Below, in pieces: positions 1 through 7,863 of a DNA stretch of 64,000 nucleotides (position 1 is its first letter; each line of letters opens with the position of its first letter). Source of the stretch: Solidesulfovibrio carbinoliphilus subsp. oakridgensis (GTDB lineage: Bacteria; Desulfobacterota; Desulfovibrionia; Desulfovibrionales; Desulfovibrionaceae); the NCBI RefSeq assembly GCF_000177215.2, contig NZ_CM001368.1, forward strand, positions 2,294,001-2,358,000, in the 5' to 3' direction. Made by a program: the position numbers and the translations under genes. The notes beneath the pieces were generated by a model. It ran no database searches. It was not told the origin of the DNA and saw nothing but the letters and a program-made list of their open reading frames with translations.

Positions 1-201
1 CGGATCGTACCGTTCGATGAGGTCGAGCGCCGTGTCGGTCACCCAGTCGTTGCCGCGCGGGTCCCGGTCGCCGGGAAAGGGATGCCGGGCCAGCACGCCC
101 TTGACCATGCCGACCAGGGGCGCGTCGGTCTCGATCTTGTGCCCGGAGCGCAGGTCGACCACCTGCTGCCACTGCCTCGCGTCCAGTATGGCCAGACTCA
201 T
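1..201 (-). CDS. Unidentified protein, 5' part only (runs off window start)
   Basis: The first 67 codons of a minus-strand gene are visible, beginning MSLAILDARQ and still open at the window edge. The start codon overlaps the stop of the upstream radical SAM gene by four bases (ATGA), so the two are almost certainly translationally coupled and this is the last visible member of the receptor/ECF transporter operon. The piece is soluble-looking, with several Asp/Arg residues (for example GDRDPRGNDW) and no membrane segment or signal peptide. I do not recognise the family from this fragment. AmmeMemoRadiSam enzymes often have partners called AmmeMemoRadiSam A or B, but nothing here shows that this is one. 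Confidence 0.7.
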   Translation of the reverse strand, partial: MSLAILDARQWQQVVDLRSGHKIETDAPLVGMVKGVLARHPFPGDRDPRGNDWVTDTALDLIERYDP

Positions 202-1205
202 GCGCGCACCTCCCCGGCGTTCCAGTCCACCCGCGTGCCGAGCAGGGCGATGTGTCCGCCGCACTCCGGACAGACGTCGCCCCGGCAGCGGAACGTGTCC
301 AGCTTGTCCCCGCCGCAGCCCAGGCTGTGGCGGGTGATCACCTCGGCCCCGCAGCCCGGACAGCGGGTGCCGACCCACTCCGAACCGATGAAATTGTGGA
401 AATAGAGGTAGGGCAGGCGGACGCGCAGCTTTTCGAGCCGCTGGTTTATGTCCTCGATATTGGGATAGTCCCGCTGGCTCATCTTGTGGGTCGGCAGCAA
501 CCGGAAGACGTGCCAGGGGATGTTCGGATCGATGTCGGCCAGGATATCGGCCATGGCGTCCAGCTCGTGGTCGTTTTCCCCGTCGATGACCGGGGTAGTC
601 ACCTCGACGTGGCTGACCCGGGACAGCTCGCGGATGTTGCGCACGACCGGAGCGCTGTCGGCAATGCCCAGGCAGTCGCCGCAAAAGGCCGGGTCCAGCC
701 CCTTGAGGCTGACGTTGACGAAGGAGAAGATCTCGCCGAGCCGGGCCGTGGCCGCAGGCGTGGCGTAGCCGTTGGTCAGGCAGCCCATGGGCATCCCGGC
801 CGCCTTGGCCGCCCGGGAGACCCGGGTGAGGGTCGGCAGGGACACCGTGGGTTCGTTGATGGAAAAAACGATGGAGTGGCAGCCCTGCTTGCGGGCCAGG
901 CCGACGAGTTGCTCGGGGCCGATGTCGAGGAGGATGTCGGCCAGGCTGGCCGGGTCCTCCTTGGCCGCGTAGGCGTTGGCGCAGTAGCGGCAGTCCAGGT
1001 TGCAGCCGGCCGTGCCGACCACCATGCACCGGCTGCCCGGGTAGGCGTGGTAAAAAGGGATCGTTTCCACCCGGGACACGGCGTAGGCGCACCACTTGTC
1101 CGGAAACCGCTCGACCAGCCGGCCGCCCTGGTTGGCGTACATGCGGCAAAAGCCGTGCCGCCCCTCTTCGAGACGGCAGTATCGTTCGCAGTAGTCGCAT
1201 TGCAT
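198..1205 (-). CDS. amrS: AmmeMemoRadiSam system radical SAM enzyme
   Basis: A 335-residue radical SAM protein. The N-terminus carries a Cys-rich leader (Cys3, 6, 10, 20) typical of this family. The SAM-cluster motif CNLDCRYC follows with Cys68, 72 and 75, and the C-terminus has a zinc-ribbon-like set of CPxCG/CPECG pairs at about residues 280-330. I chose the ATG at 1205 because AAGGG lies about 7 bases upstream and the family leader starts there; an ATG 17 codons further upstream lacks support. The natural substrate of this family is not established. It ends in an ATGA overlap with the next gene and lies 100 bp downstream of the ECF T component, so it is probably co-transcribed with the importer. 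That may mean the enzyme acts on the imported compound, but this is inference. Confidence 0.88.
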   Translation of the reverse strand: MQCDYCERYCRLEEGRHGFCRMYANQGGRLVERFPDKWCAYAVSRVETIPFYHAYPGSRCMVVGTAGCNLDCRYCANAYAAKEDPASLADILLDIGPEQLVGLARKQGCHSIVFSINEPTVSLPTLTRVSRAAKAAGMPMGCLTNGYATPAATARLGEIFSFVNVSLKGLDPAFCGDCLGIADSAPVVRNIRELSRVSHVEVTTPVIDGENDHELDAMADILADIDPNIPWHVFRLLPTHKMSQRDYPNIEDINQRLEKLRVRLPYLYFHNFIGSEWVGTRCPGCGAEVITRHSLGCGGDKLDTFRCRGDVCPECGGHIALLGTRVDWNAGEVRA

Positions 1206-1305
1206 GTCTGTTCCCTTCCTGCGTTGCGGCGGCGGTCGGTTCGACCACCCCACCACCGCCGGTGTGTCTCCGACGCGCGTCCCAGGCGTCCCGGGCCGCC
1301 GGGCC

Positions 1306-2031
1306 TCAGGCCCCCGGGCCCAGCCACCGCCACACGAAGCCCGACCAGGGCAGGACGGCGACGAGCCAAAAAAAGGCGTCCCCGAAGCAGGCGGGGTTGC
1401 GGACCGCCGCTCCCGGACCGTCCCCGGCCAGACCCCGCAATTCCAGGGACAGGGCCAGTTCCGAGGCCCGGCGCATCTGGGCCAGGAAGACCGGCACGAA
1501 AAGAGGCAGAAACTGCGAGGGCCGCACCAGCCGCCTGGCCTCGAAGCCGCGCGCCCGCTGCACCTCCACCACCCGCAGGCTCATGGCGAACATGGCCGGC
1601 AAAAGGCTCGTCAGGGCCGAGACAAAAAGGACGGCCTTGCCCGGCAGGCCCAGGCTTCGCAGCGACAGCAGCATGTCGGAAAAACTCGTCCACTTGACCA
1701 CCAGCACATCCGCCAGGAGCACGATGATAAGGCGCAAGGAGAAAACCCCGAGCCAGGCCAGGCCAAGCAGCAGGCCCTGGCGCCAGTCCGAGGCTTTCTC
1801 GATGCCGCCGAGGAGAAAGAGGCACAGCAGGGTCGGCAGCCCCAGCACGGACACGCCGAAAATCAGGCTGACGCTGCGGTCCCAGACGCCGGAAGCCAGC
1901 AGCAGGCCGGCCAGGGCGGCGACGATGCCGGCGAGGATGCGCCAATCCTCGCAGACAAACGCGAAGGCGCACAGGGAGATGGCGAACAGGAATTTGCTGA
2001 CGGCGCCGGCGCGGCGCAGGCTACGCAACAC
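1306..2031 (-). CDS. ECF transporter T component (EcfT/CbiQ-like transmembrane protein)
   Basis: About 241 residues with several strongly hydrophobic segments in the N-terminal half (roughly residues 10-110) and a more polar C-terminal coupling region. That region includes a RARGFEARR stretch resembling the Arg-containing coupling helices by which EcfT proteins contact the ATPases. The reading frame is open far upstream, but that part lies over the ATPase gene. I place the start at GTG 2031 (or TTG 2028), where GGAGGG sits 5 (or 8) bases upstream; this makes an 11-base overlap with the ATPase stop. Together with the S component and the fused ATPase it completes an energy-coupling-factor importer in the inner membrane. 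The sequence does not reveal the substrate. Confidence 0.85.
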   Translation of the reverse strand: MLRSLRRAGAVSKFLFAISLCAFAFVCEDWRILAGIVAALAGLLLASGVWDRSVSLIFGVSVLGLPTLLCLFLLGGIEKASDWRQGLLLGLAWLGVFSLRLIIVLLADVLVVKWTSFSDMLLSLRSLGLPGKAVLFVSALTSLLPAMFAMSLRVVEVQRARGFEARRLVRPSQFLPLFVPVFLAQMRRASELALSLELRGLAGDGPGAAVRNPACFGDAFFWLVAVLPWSGFVWRWLGPGA

Positions 2032-3421
2032 GGCGTCCCTCCGGGTTTGGGGCATCGGCCACGATGCGCCCGTTTTCCAGCCGCACGATCCGGGTGGCGG
2101 CCATCGCCGCGAAGGCCTGCTCGTGGGTGGCCACGAGCACGGCCGCGCCCTGGCCGGCCCGGCCGCGCACCGTCTCGGCCATGGCGGCCATGGTGGCGTC
2201 GTCGAGGCCCGTGGTCGGTTCGTCGAGACACAGGACCGCCGGATCGGCCACCAGGACGGCCGCCAGACACAGCCGGCGCTTTTCCCCGAAACTGAGGGTG
2301 AAGGGCGAGCGATCGAGGACCCGGTCCAGCCCCAGCCCGGCCAGCTCCCGGGCCACGCGCCGCGTCCGCGCCGGCTCGGGCACCTCCAGGTTGTCCAGCC
2401 AGTAGCCGCATTCCGCCGCCACGGTATGGGCGAAAATCTGTTCGTCGGGATTCTGGAACATGAGGCCCACGTCGCGGCCGCCGGCCAGCCCCGGGGCCAG
2501 GGCGATCCGGCCGGTCCGGGGCTTGCCGAGCCCCTTGGCCAGCCGCAGCAGGGTGGACTTGCCGGAACCGTTTGGCCCCATGAGGGCCACGACCTCGCCC
2601 GGACCGACGGCCAGATCGATGTCGGCAAGCACCCGGTCGGTTTTGCCGTAGCCGAACGACACGCCGGCAAAGGCCAGCGCGGGCGCACCCGACGCCCGGC
2701 CCGGGGCCAGGGGCCTGGCCGGCGGCAGGGGCTCCCGGACCGGAAACCCCGAGGCCGGCCCGTCGTAGGCGAGCCGGCCCCGGTCGAGGGCCAGATAGCG
2801 GTCGGCGAAGCCGGACAGCCGGGCCAGGTCGTGCTCGATGACCATGACCACCAGCCCCGTCTCCCGGCTCAAGGCATCGAGATGGGCAAAGAGCAGGTCG
2901 GCGGTGGCCGCGTCGAGATAGCTGGTGGGCTCGTCGAGGAGCAGCACCTTGGGCCGTATGGCCAGCATGGACAGGACGGCGGCCAGCTGTTTCTGGCCGA
3001 GGGACAGGGTCCCCAGGGCCGCCTCGGCCCGGCCGGCAAGCCCGTACCGCGCCAATAGCAGGCCCACGGCCTCCCGGCAGGCGCCCGCGGCCAGGCCCCG
3101 GGCCCGCAGGCCAAGGGCCACTTCCTCGCCGACGGTGGCGCAAAAAAGCTGGACCTCCGGGTTTTGGCCGACGATGCCGGCAAAACCCGGAGGCCCGCCG
3201 GCCAGACCGTCCCGGCCGTCCAGGCGAAGCCCGCCCTCGGTGCGGCCGGCCAGGGCCAGCCGGTGGGCGCCGCACAGATGGTAGCCCAGGGTGGACTTGC
3301 CGGCCCCGGACGGCCCGACGATGCCCACCCGCTCGCCCGGGCCGATGGCGAGGCTCACGTCGGCAAGGACCGGCCCGGCCGCGCCGACCGGGGTAAAAGA
3401 CAGCTGGCGGCAGGCGATCAT
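2021..3421 (-). CDS. ECF-type ABC transporter ATPase, two nucleotide-binding domains fused
   Basis: A 466-residue protein with two complete ABC ATPase domains in one chain. Domain 1 (about residues 1-230) has Walker A GPSGAGKS at residues 36-43, the signature LSLGQKQ and a Walker B ending LLLDEPTSYLD. Domain 2 (about 245-466) has GPNGSGKS, the signature LSFGEKRR and LCLDEPTTGLD. ECF importers normally use two separate ATPases (EcfA and EcfA'); a fused version supplies both halves. The start ATG at 3421 overlaps the S-component stop by four bases and the stop overlaps the T-component start, so S, A and T are translationally coupled. Both Walker motifs look intact, so both sites are probably active. 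Confidence 0.92.
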   Translation of the reverse strand: MIACRQLSFTPVGAAGPVLADVSLAIGPGERVGIVGPSGAGKSTLGYHLCGAHRLALAGRTEGGLRLDGRDGLAGGPPGFAGIVGQNPEVQLFCATVGEEVALGLRARGLAAGACREAVGLLLARYGLAGRAEAALGTLSLGQKQLAAVLSMLAIRPKVLLLDEPTSYLDAATADLLFAHLDALSRETGLVVMVIEHDLARLSGFADRYLALDRGRLAYDGPASGFPVREPLPPARPLAPGRASGAPALAFAGVSFGYGKTDRVLADIDLAVGPGEVVALMGPNGSGKSTLLRLAKGLGKPRTGRIALAPGLAGGRDVGLMFQNPDEQIFAHTVAAECGYWLDNLEVPEPARTRRVARELAGLGLDRVLDRSPFTLSFGEKRRLCLAAVLVADPAVLCLDEPTTGLDDATMAAMAETVRGRAGQGAAVLVATHEQAFAAMAATRIVRLENGRIVADAPNPEGRRVA

Positions 3422-3996
3422 GGCAGGCGCAGCATGGCCACGACGTGCAGCCCGGCGATTCGTTTCCAGACGACCAGGGCCAGAAAGACGCCAAAGCCGT
3501 TGATGACCAGGGAGGTGACGAGGGAAATGCCGAACAGGACCTGGGTGGCCGTGGCCCAGGGCACGCCCATGGCCACGCGCACCAGCATGGCCGCGCAGGG
3601 GCCGAGGATGCCGCCGACCAGGATGGCCACGTAGGCCCGGCCCTCGGGCAGCCGGGTCCGCAGCAAGGAGAACAGGCAGTCGAACACGAGGCCCTGGGTC
3701 AGGGCCGGAACCAGTTTCATGAAGCCGGGCTGGCCCCCGGCCGCCGGCATGAGCACGGCGGCCAGGAGTCCCCAGGCCAGTTCGAAAAACAGGAGCGTGC
3801 CGAACCGGTCGAGCATCAGCCGGACCAGGACCATGAGCATGACCGAGACCACCATCTCCAGCCGGGCCACCTCGTGGATGGCCGTCACCTGGAGGGCGGT
3901 CTTGAAGACCAGCCCCCAGCCGAAATCCAGGGCCACGACCGAGGCGAAAAAGACCACCTGGGCCGTGGACAGTTCCCGCAGCCTCAGAACTTGCAC
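3418..3996 (-). CDS. ECF transporter S component (substrate-capture membrane protein), substrate unknown
   Basis: A 192-residue, very hydrophobic protein with about six membrane segments (roughly 14-34, 45-62, 66-88, 95-115, 122-145, 152-178), matching the size and topology of ECF S components. It is the first inner-membrane gene after the TonB-dependent receptor and overlaps that gene's end by 13 bases. It also overlaps the ATPase start through ATGA. The identification rests on topology and position, because S components share little sequence. Pairing with an outer-membrane receptor suggests a scarce, bulky ligand such as a corrinoid, another tetrapyrrole-type cofactor or a metal chelate, but no specificity motif is recognisable. 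Confidence 0.75.
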   Translation of the reverse strand: MQVLRLRELSTAQVVFFASVVALDFGWGLVFKTALQVTAIHEVARLEMVVSVMLMVLVRLMLDRFGTLLFFELAWGLLAAVLMPAAGGQPGFMKLVPALTQGLVFDCLFSLLRTRLPEGRAYVAILVGGILGPCAAMLVRVAMGVPWATATQVLFGISLVTSLVINGFGVFLALVVWKRIAGLHVVAMLRLP

Positions 3997-6074
3997 GTCA
4001 GCTCCAGAAAGAGCATCCGGCCGGGGTTTTCGCCATTGGCATTGCGGGCATCGATATAGCGGTGGTCCAGGATGTTCTGGGCCGACAGGGACAGTTCCAT
4101 GTGGTCGCCGTACTCGAAGAAGTCGAGGGTCCTCCAGATTTTGCCGTTGAGCAAAGCATGGGGTGCTATGGTGGTGTTGCTGGTGTTGATGTCGTCGGAA
4201 TACATCTCGCCGACATACTGCACGGTAAACTTGTTGTTGACGTATCTGTTGAGCCAGGTGAAGCCGGCGTTGGCCGAGTTCTGCGGCGTATAGGAGAGGA
4301 GCTTGCCGACCAGATCCGGCCGGCCCGGGAAATCGGCGATCCGGGAATCGTTGAAGGTGTAGTTGGCGAAAACGGTGAACTTTTTGAGCACCTCGATGTC
4401 CATGAATTTGAACGGATCGTACTCGGCGTTGAGCTCCATGCCCCAGATCTGGACTTCGCCGACGTTTTGCTTCTGGCTTATGCCGCTCGACACGTTGACG
4501 TAGTACTGGAAGTCATGGCCGACCGAGAAATAACCCGACCCCGACAGCTTCAGGTTGTCCAGGGGTTGGTAATCGGTGCCGACTTCGAAGGTGTCGAGGT
4601 TTTCCGGCCCGAGGTCGGGGTTGGAGATCTTGTAGCCGCCCTTCATCTTGCCGGTGCGGTACATGTCGTCGAGCAGCGGGGCCCGGAAGGCATGGGCGTA
4701 GGACAGGTAGGCGCTCAGGTTGTCCATGAAGAAGTACTTGGCCGAAACGCGCGGGCTCCACTGGTCCCAGGTGTGGTCGGAATAGTAGCTGGTGTAGGAG
4801 GTGAGCGAACTGATGTTGGTGTCGTAGTGGCCGTCGTAGGTGGTGGCGTTGTCGTAGCGCAGCCCGGCCAGAAAGATCAGCTTGTCGTCGAAAAAGCGCA
4901 GCTGGTCCTGGACGAAGCCGCCGAAGTTGCGGATCTTGCCGTAATCCGTGGCAAAGGTGATGGTGCCGGTACGGGAATAGTCCGTGCCGTCCATCAGGCC
5001 GTCGTGGTAGTCGAAGCCGACGGTGAAGGTGTTTGGGCCCCACACACGGGAAACGTTGGTCATCAGGCCGTATTCCTGGCGATTGACCTTGGAATCGGTG
5101 CGGCTGTAGGAATCGATGTACTTCTGCACGTCCGACGCATCGGTGATGCTCTCCTGGGTCCGGTCGTAATTGGTGTCGTTGAAGTAGACGTTTAAGAGTC
5201 CCGTCCAGCCTTCGTACCCGAGGTTGAGGCGTCCCTGCCAGGAGCCGGTGTCGTAGCCGCGATGCACGCCGTCGGAGGCGAAGATTTCCTTGCCTTCGCC
5301 GACGGTCTGGTTGTCCTTGGTGTACTGCAGCTCGATGCTGTTGGATTCGTTGAAATCCCAGCCGGCCTTGCCGTTGATGGTCTTTTCCGTGATGAAATTC
5401 TTGACGGTGTAGCGGGTCTGTTCGTCGCTCGGGATGCTCTTGTAGCCGGGCGAATTGTTGGAAAAGGCCGACACCCGACCCCACAGGCCCTTTTTTGCCT
5501 CCGAGGTCCGAAACCCGGCGATGCCGCGCACCTGCCAGTCGTCATAGGTGCCGTACTGGGTGGAGACCCGGCCCTCGGCGATCCGGGTCGGCTTTTGGGT
5601 GATGATGTTGATGACGCCGCCCATGGCGTTATTGCCGTAGACGGAGGCCGCCGGGCCCTTGAGGATCTCGATGCGCTGGACGTCTTCCATGTTGATCCGG
5701 TTCCAGTTGACGTCGCCCATGTCCGAGGAGTTCATGGGCACGCCGTCCAGCAACACCAGCGTGCGCCCCTGCTCGTTGCCAAGCCCCCGCAGGGTGAGGG
5801 TGGATTTGAAGCTGTTGGGGCCGTTGGGCCGTTCCAGGTGGGCCCCGGAAATGTAGGAAATCGCCTCGTCCACGGTCTGCACGGGCATTTCCTTCAAGTC
5901 TTCGCGGCTTATGACCTCGACCCGGCCGGGGATGCTCTTGAGCGGCTCCTCGGTGCGGGTGGCCGTGACCACCATCTCCTCCATCTCATGGTTGGCCGTG
6001 CCGTCCCCCGCGGCCGAAAGCGGCAGCGGCAGGGCCAGAATTCCCAAAACGGCCAAGACAACAATCCCTCGCAT
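3984..6074 (-). CDS. TonB-dependent outer-membrane receptor
   Basis: A 696-residue outer-membrane receptor. A signal peptide covers about residues 1-21 and is followed by a TonB box (EEMVVTATRTEE). A plug domain comes next, with the classic VDEAISYISGA and LLDGVPMNSS stretches and a GPAASVYGNNAMGG segment. The rest is a beta barrel ending in aromatic Phe (LTCKF), as expected for outer-membrane insertion. I chose ATG 6074, which has AAGGGGGG about 4-9 bases upstream and begins the signal peptide. It heads the operon that continues with the ECF S, A and T genes and amrS, and it diverges from a tonB-like gene. So uptake across both membranes is encoded in one locus. The barrel alone does not tell the ligand. 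Confidence 0.93.
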   Translation of the reverse strand: MRGIVVLAVLGILALPLPLSAAGDGTANHEMEEMVVTATRTEEPLKSIPGRVEVISREDLKEMPVQTVDEAISYISGAHLERPNGPNSFKSTLTLRGLGNEQGRTLVLLDGVPMNSSDMGDVNWNRINMEDVQRIEILKGPAASVYGNNAMGGVINIITQKPTRIAEGRVSTQYGTYDDWQVRGIAGFRTSEAKKGLWGRVSAFSNNSPGYKSIPSDEQTRYTVKNFITEKTINGKAGWDFNESNSIELQYTKDNQTVGEGKEIFASDGVHRGYDTGSWQGRLNLGYEGWTGLLNVYFNDTNYDRTQESITDASDVQKYIDSYSRTDSKVNRQEYGLMTNVSRVWGPNTFTVGFDYHDGLMDGTDYSRTGTITFATDYGKIRNFGGFVQDQLRFFDDKLIFLAGLRYDNATTYDGHYDTNISSLTSYTSYYSDHTWDQWSPRVSAKYFFMDNLSAYLSYAHAFRAPLLDDMYRTGKMKGGYKISNPDLGPENLDTFEVGTDYQPLDNLKLSGSGYFSVGHDFQYYVNVSSGISQKQNVGEVQIWGMELNAEYDPFKFMDIEVLKKFTVFANYTFNDSRIADFPGRPDLVGKLLSYTPQNSANAGFTWLNRYVNNKFTVQYVGEMYSDDINTSNTTIAPHALLNGKIWRTLDFFEYGDHMELSLSAQNILDHRYIDARNANGENPGRMLFLELTCKF

Positions 6075-6514
6075 AGTCCCCCCCTTGTGTTGCGACACCA
6101 CATGCTCCGGACACACCGTCCGTCCTCCCCGCCTGTCCGCCTGCCGCCAGGACGGTCCTTCCAACCGGACCCCCGCGCCCCCAGTCCGGCACTGCCGTCG
6201 GCGGGAATCCGGCCTCCCCCTGGGCCAACCGGCCCGGCGACCGAAGCGCCCGGCCCAGGGGGCCGAAGCGCTTCAGGCTGTCACGACAACTTCAAACAGC
6301 ATGGCACTGCATTTCAAGCATCGGCAAAAGCATGACGCACGCAACAAAACAACAAGATGGTTGACGTGGCCGTCTACACAGTCGCATGCTTGACACTGCG
6401 GGCTTAATAGACAAGAATTTTATTTACTGCAATAGATCACGTTTCATGCTTCATCCGTGACCTGCAGTGTGGCAAAAAGTACTATCTCTATTTTTGCAAC
6501 ATTCGTGACACTGG
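6075..6514. promoter_or_regulatory. Divergent intergenic region between receptor operon and tonB, with a strong hairpin
   Basis: A 440-bp gap between two divergent genes. The part nearest tonB (about 6330-6510) is clearly AT-richer than its surroundings and probably holds both promoters. The part that would form the receptor mRNA leader is GC-rich and contains an 11-bp inverted repeat, CCCCCTGGGCC at 6216-6226 and GGCCCAGGGGG at 6252-6262, plus a direct repeat CCGAAGCGC at 6241 and 6263. The leader could be a cis-regulatory RNA. I could not match it to a cobalamin or molybdenum-cofactor riboswitch consensus, and I see no Fur-box-like palindrome. Confidence 0.5.
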
Positions 6515-7597
6515 ATGCATGCCATGCAGCCCAACCCTACGATCCACCGGCCTGTCCCCGGCCCGGCCGGCTTGTGCGGCGTCCCCAAAGCGCCTGGCTC
6601 CCGGCCGGCGTCTGGCCCCCAACCGGCCGCCCGCCGCTTCCTCGGGGCGGCCACCCTCCGGGCTTGCGGCCCGGCCCGGCCGGACCGGCCGGCCGCCGGC
6701 GACCGGTGGTGGCCCTGGCTGCTGGCTTCGGCCGCCCTGCACGGCCTGGCCGCGGCGGCCCTTGTCCTTTGCGCCGTGGTGGCCGGCCCCGCCCCCGAAC
6801 CGCCCCTGGCGGTCATCGGCCATGTCGACCTGGGAGAGCTGGGAGGGCTGGGCGACGGCATTCCGGCCGGCGGGGACGGGCTGGCCGGCGGCCTGGACGG
6901 CGCGGCCCGGGGAACGGCCGAGGCCCTGCCCGCCGCAGCGGCGGCGCCCGACCCGGAAACCGTGGCCCGGGCCGACCCCGGGCCGCCGGCCGAACCGACG
7001 CCCCAGCCCGTGTCCGAGCCTCTGGCCGCGCCCGGGCCGGCTCCCGCCCCCCGGACGCCGCCGTCCAGGCCCCGGGCCGTGCCCAAGGCGCGTCCCAAGC
7101 CCCCGGCCCCCAGGCCGCAACCTCCCGGACCGCCCCCGGCACAGCCGGGGACGGCCGAGGCCGACCATGTTTCGGCCACGGGCACGGGGTCCGGCGCCAG
7201 GGCCGGGGACGGGCCGGGACGGGGGCTTGCGGGCGAGGGTCCGGGCAAGGGACCGACTGCGGGGGCCGGGCCCGGCGGCAGTGGCGAGGGACGGGGCGAC
7301 GGCGGCTTGTCTGTGGGCGAGTTCGGGCGGGGGGACGGGCCGAGGTTCCGGCACCGCTCGCCGCTGCGCTACCCCGACGGCGCCAAGCGGGCCGGACAGG
7401 AGGGGAAGGTGCGCCTGCGGCTCGACATCGATGCCGAGGGCGTCTTGCGCAATGTGTCCGTGGTGGAACACACGGGGCTGGAATTCGTGGAGGAGGCGCT
7501 GCGGGCCATCAAGGCCTCGACGTACTATCCGGCCATGCGCCAGGGCCGGCCCGAGGCCTGCCACGCCCTGCTGACCATCCGGTTCGCCCAGGGCTGA
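6515..7597 (+). CDS. tonB: TonB family energy-transducing protein
   Basis: A 360-residue protein with a cytoplasmic stretch, one membrane segment at about residues 66-91 and a long Pro/Ala/Gly-rich periplasmic spacer (about 92-275). A TonB C-terminal domain follows (about 280-360, LRYPDGAKRAGQEGKV onward). The order matches TonB, which couples proton motive force from ExbBD to outer-membrane receptors. It lies divergent to the TonB-dependent receptor operon and is presumably its partner. No exbB or exbD is adjacent. The start is uncertain: ATGs at 6515 and 6524 both lack a clear ribosome-binding site. The usual YP motif of the domain is present. Confidence 0.85.
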   Translation: MHAMQPNPTIHRPVPGPAGLCGVPKAPGSRPASGPQPAARRFLGAATLRACGPARPDRPAAGDRWWPWLLASAALHGLAAAALVLCAVVAGPAPEPPLAVIGHVDLGELGGLGDGIPAGGDGLAGGLDGAARGTAEALPAAAAAPDPETVARADPGPPAEPTPQPVSEPLAAPGPAPAPRTPPSRPRAVPKARPKPPAPRPQPPGPPPAQPGTAEADHVSATGTGSGARAGDGPGRGLAGEGPGKGPTAGAGPGGSGEGRGDGGLSVGEFGRGDGPRFRHRSPLRYPDGAKRAGQEGKVRLRLDIDAEGVLRNVSVVEHTGLEFVEEALRAIKASTYYPAMRQGRPEACHALLTIRFAQG

Positions 7598-7699
7598 TCA
7601 CAAGCCGCCAAGCGGCCACCGATGCTCGGAAAAAATGGAGAAAAGGGGAATGGCGGACAAATCCCATCCGACAACGATGCCAACAGGCCTGTCCCGCTG

Positions 7700-7740
7700 A
7701 AAAACGAAAAAGGGGCCAGGACGGTTGTCCTAACCCCTTG
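7700..7740 (-). terminator. Rho-independent terminator after tRNA-Thr
   Basis: On the minus strand, arms 7727-7739 and 7710-7722 form a long stem (AAGGGGTTAGGAC against GTCCTGGCCCCTT, two mismatches) with the loop AACC. A T-rich run follows (TTTTTCGTTTTT). It lies directly downstream of tRNA-Thr and probably ends the nadE-tRNA or tRNA transcript. Confidence 0.85.
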
Positions 7741-7745
7741 AAATC

Positions 7746-7821
7746 TGGAGCCAGCGAAGTGACTCGAACACTCGACCTGCTGATTACGAATCAGCTGCTC
7801 TACCAACTGAGCTACGCTGGC
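7746..7821 (-). tRNA. tRNA-Thr (anticodon CGT)
   Basis: A 76-nt cloverleaf. The acceptor stem is GCCAGCG/CGCTGGC, the D arm reads GCTCAGTTGGTAGAGC, the anticodon stem is GCTGA/TCAGC with loop TTCGTAA, and the T loop is GTTCGAGTC. The discriminator is T and CCA is encoded. Anticodon CGT reads the Thr codon ACG. It lies 42 bp downstream of nadE on the same strand. Confidence 0.96.
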
Positions 7822-7863
7822 ACTTGACGTGGCCGATCCAGATACACCGGCGGGGGCTGCCCG

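Noticed and set aside
6075-6300. A cobalamin or molybdenum-cofactor riboswitch before the receptor
   Set aside because: I looked for the B12 box and the Moco consensus and found neither; only a GC hairpin and repeats are present. A covariance search would be needed to rule it out.
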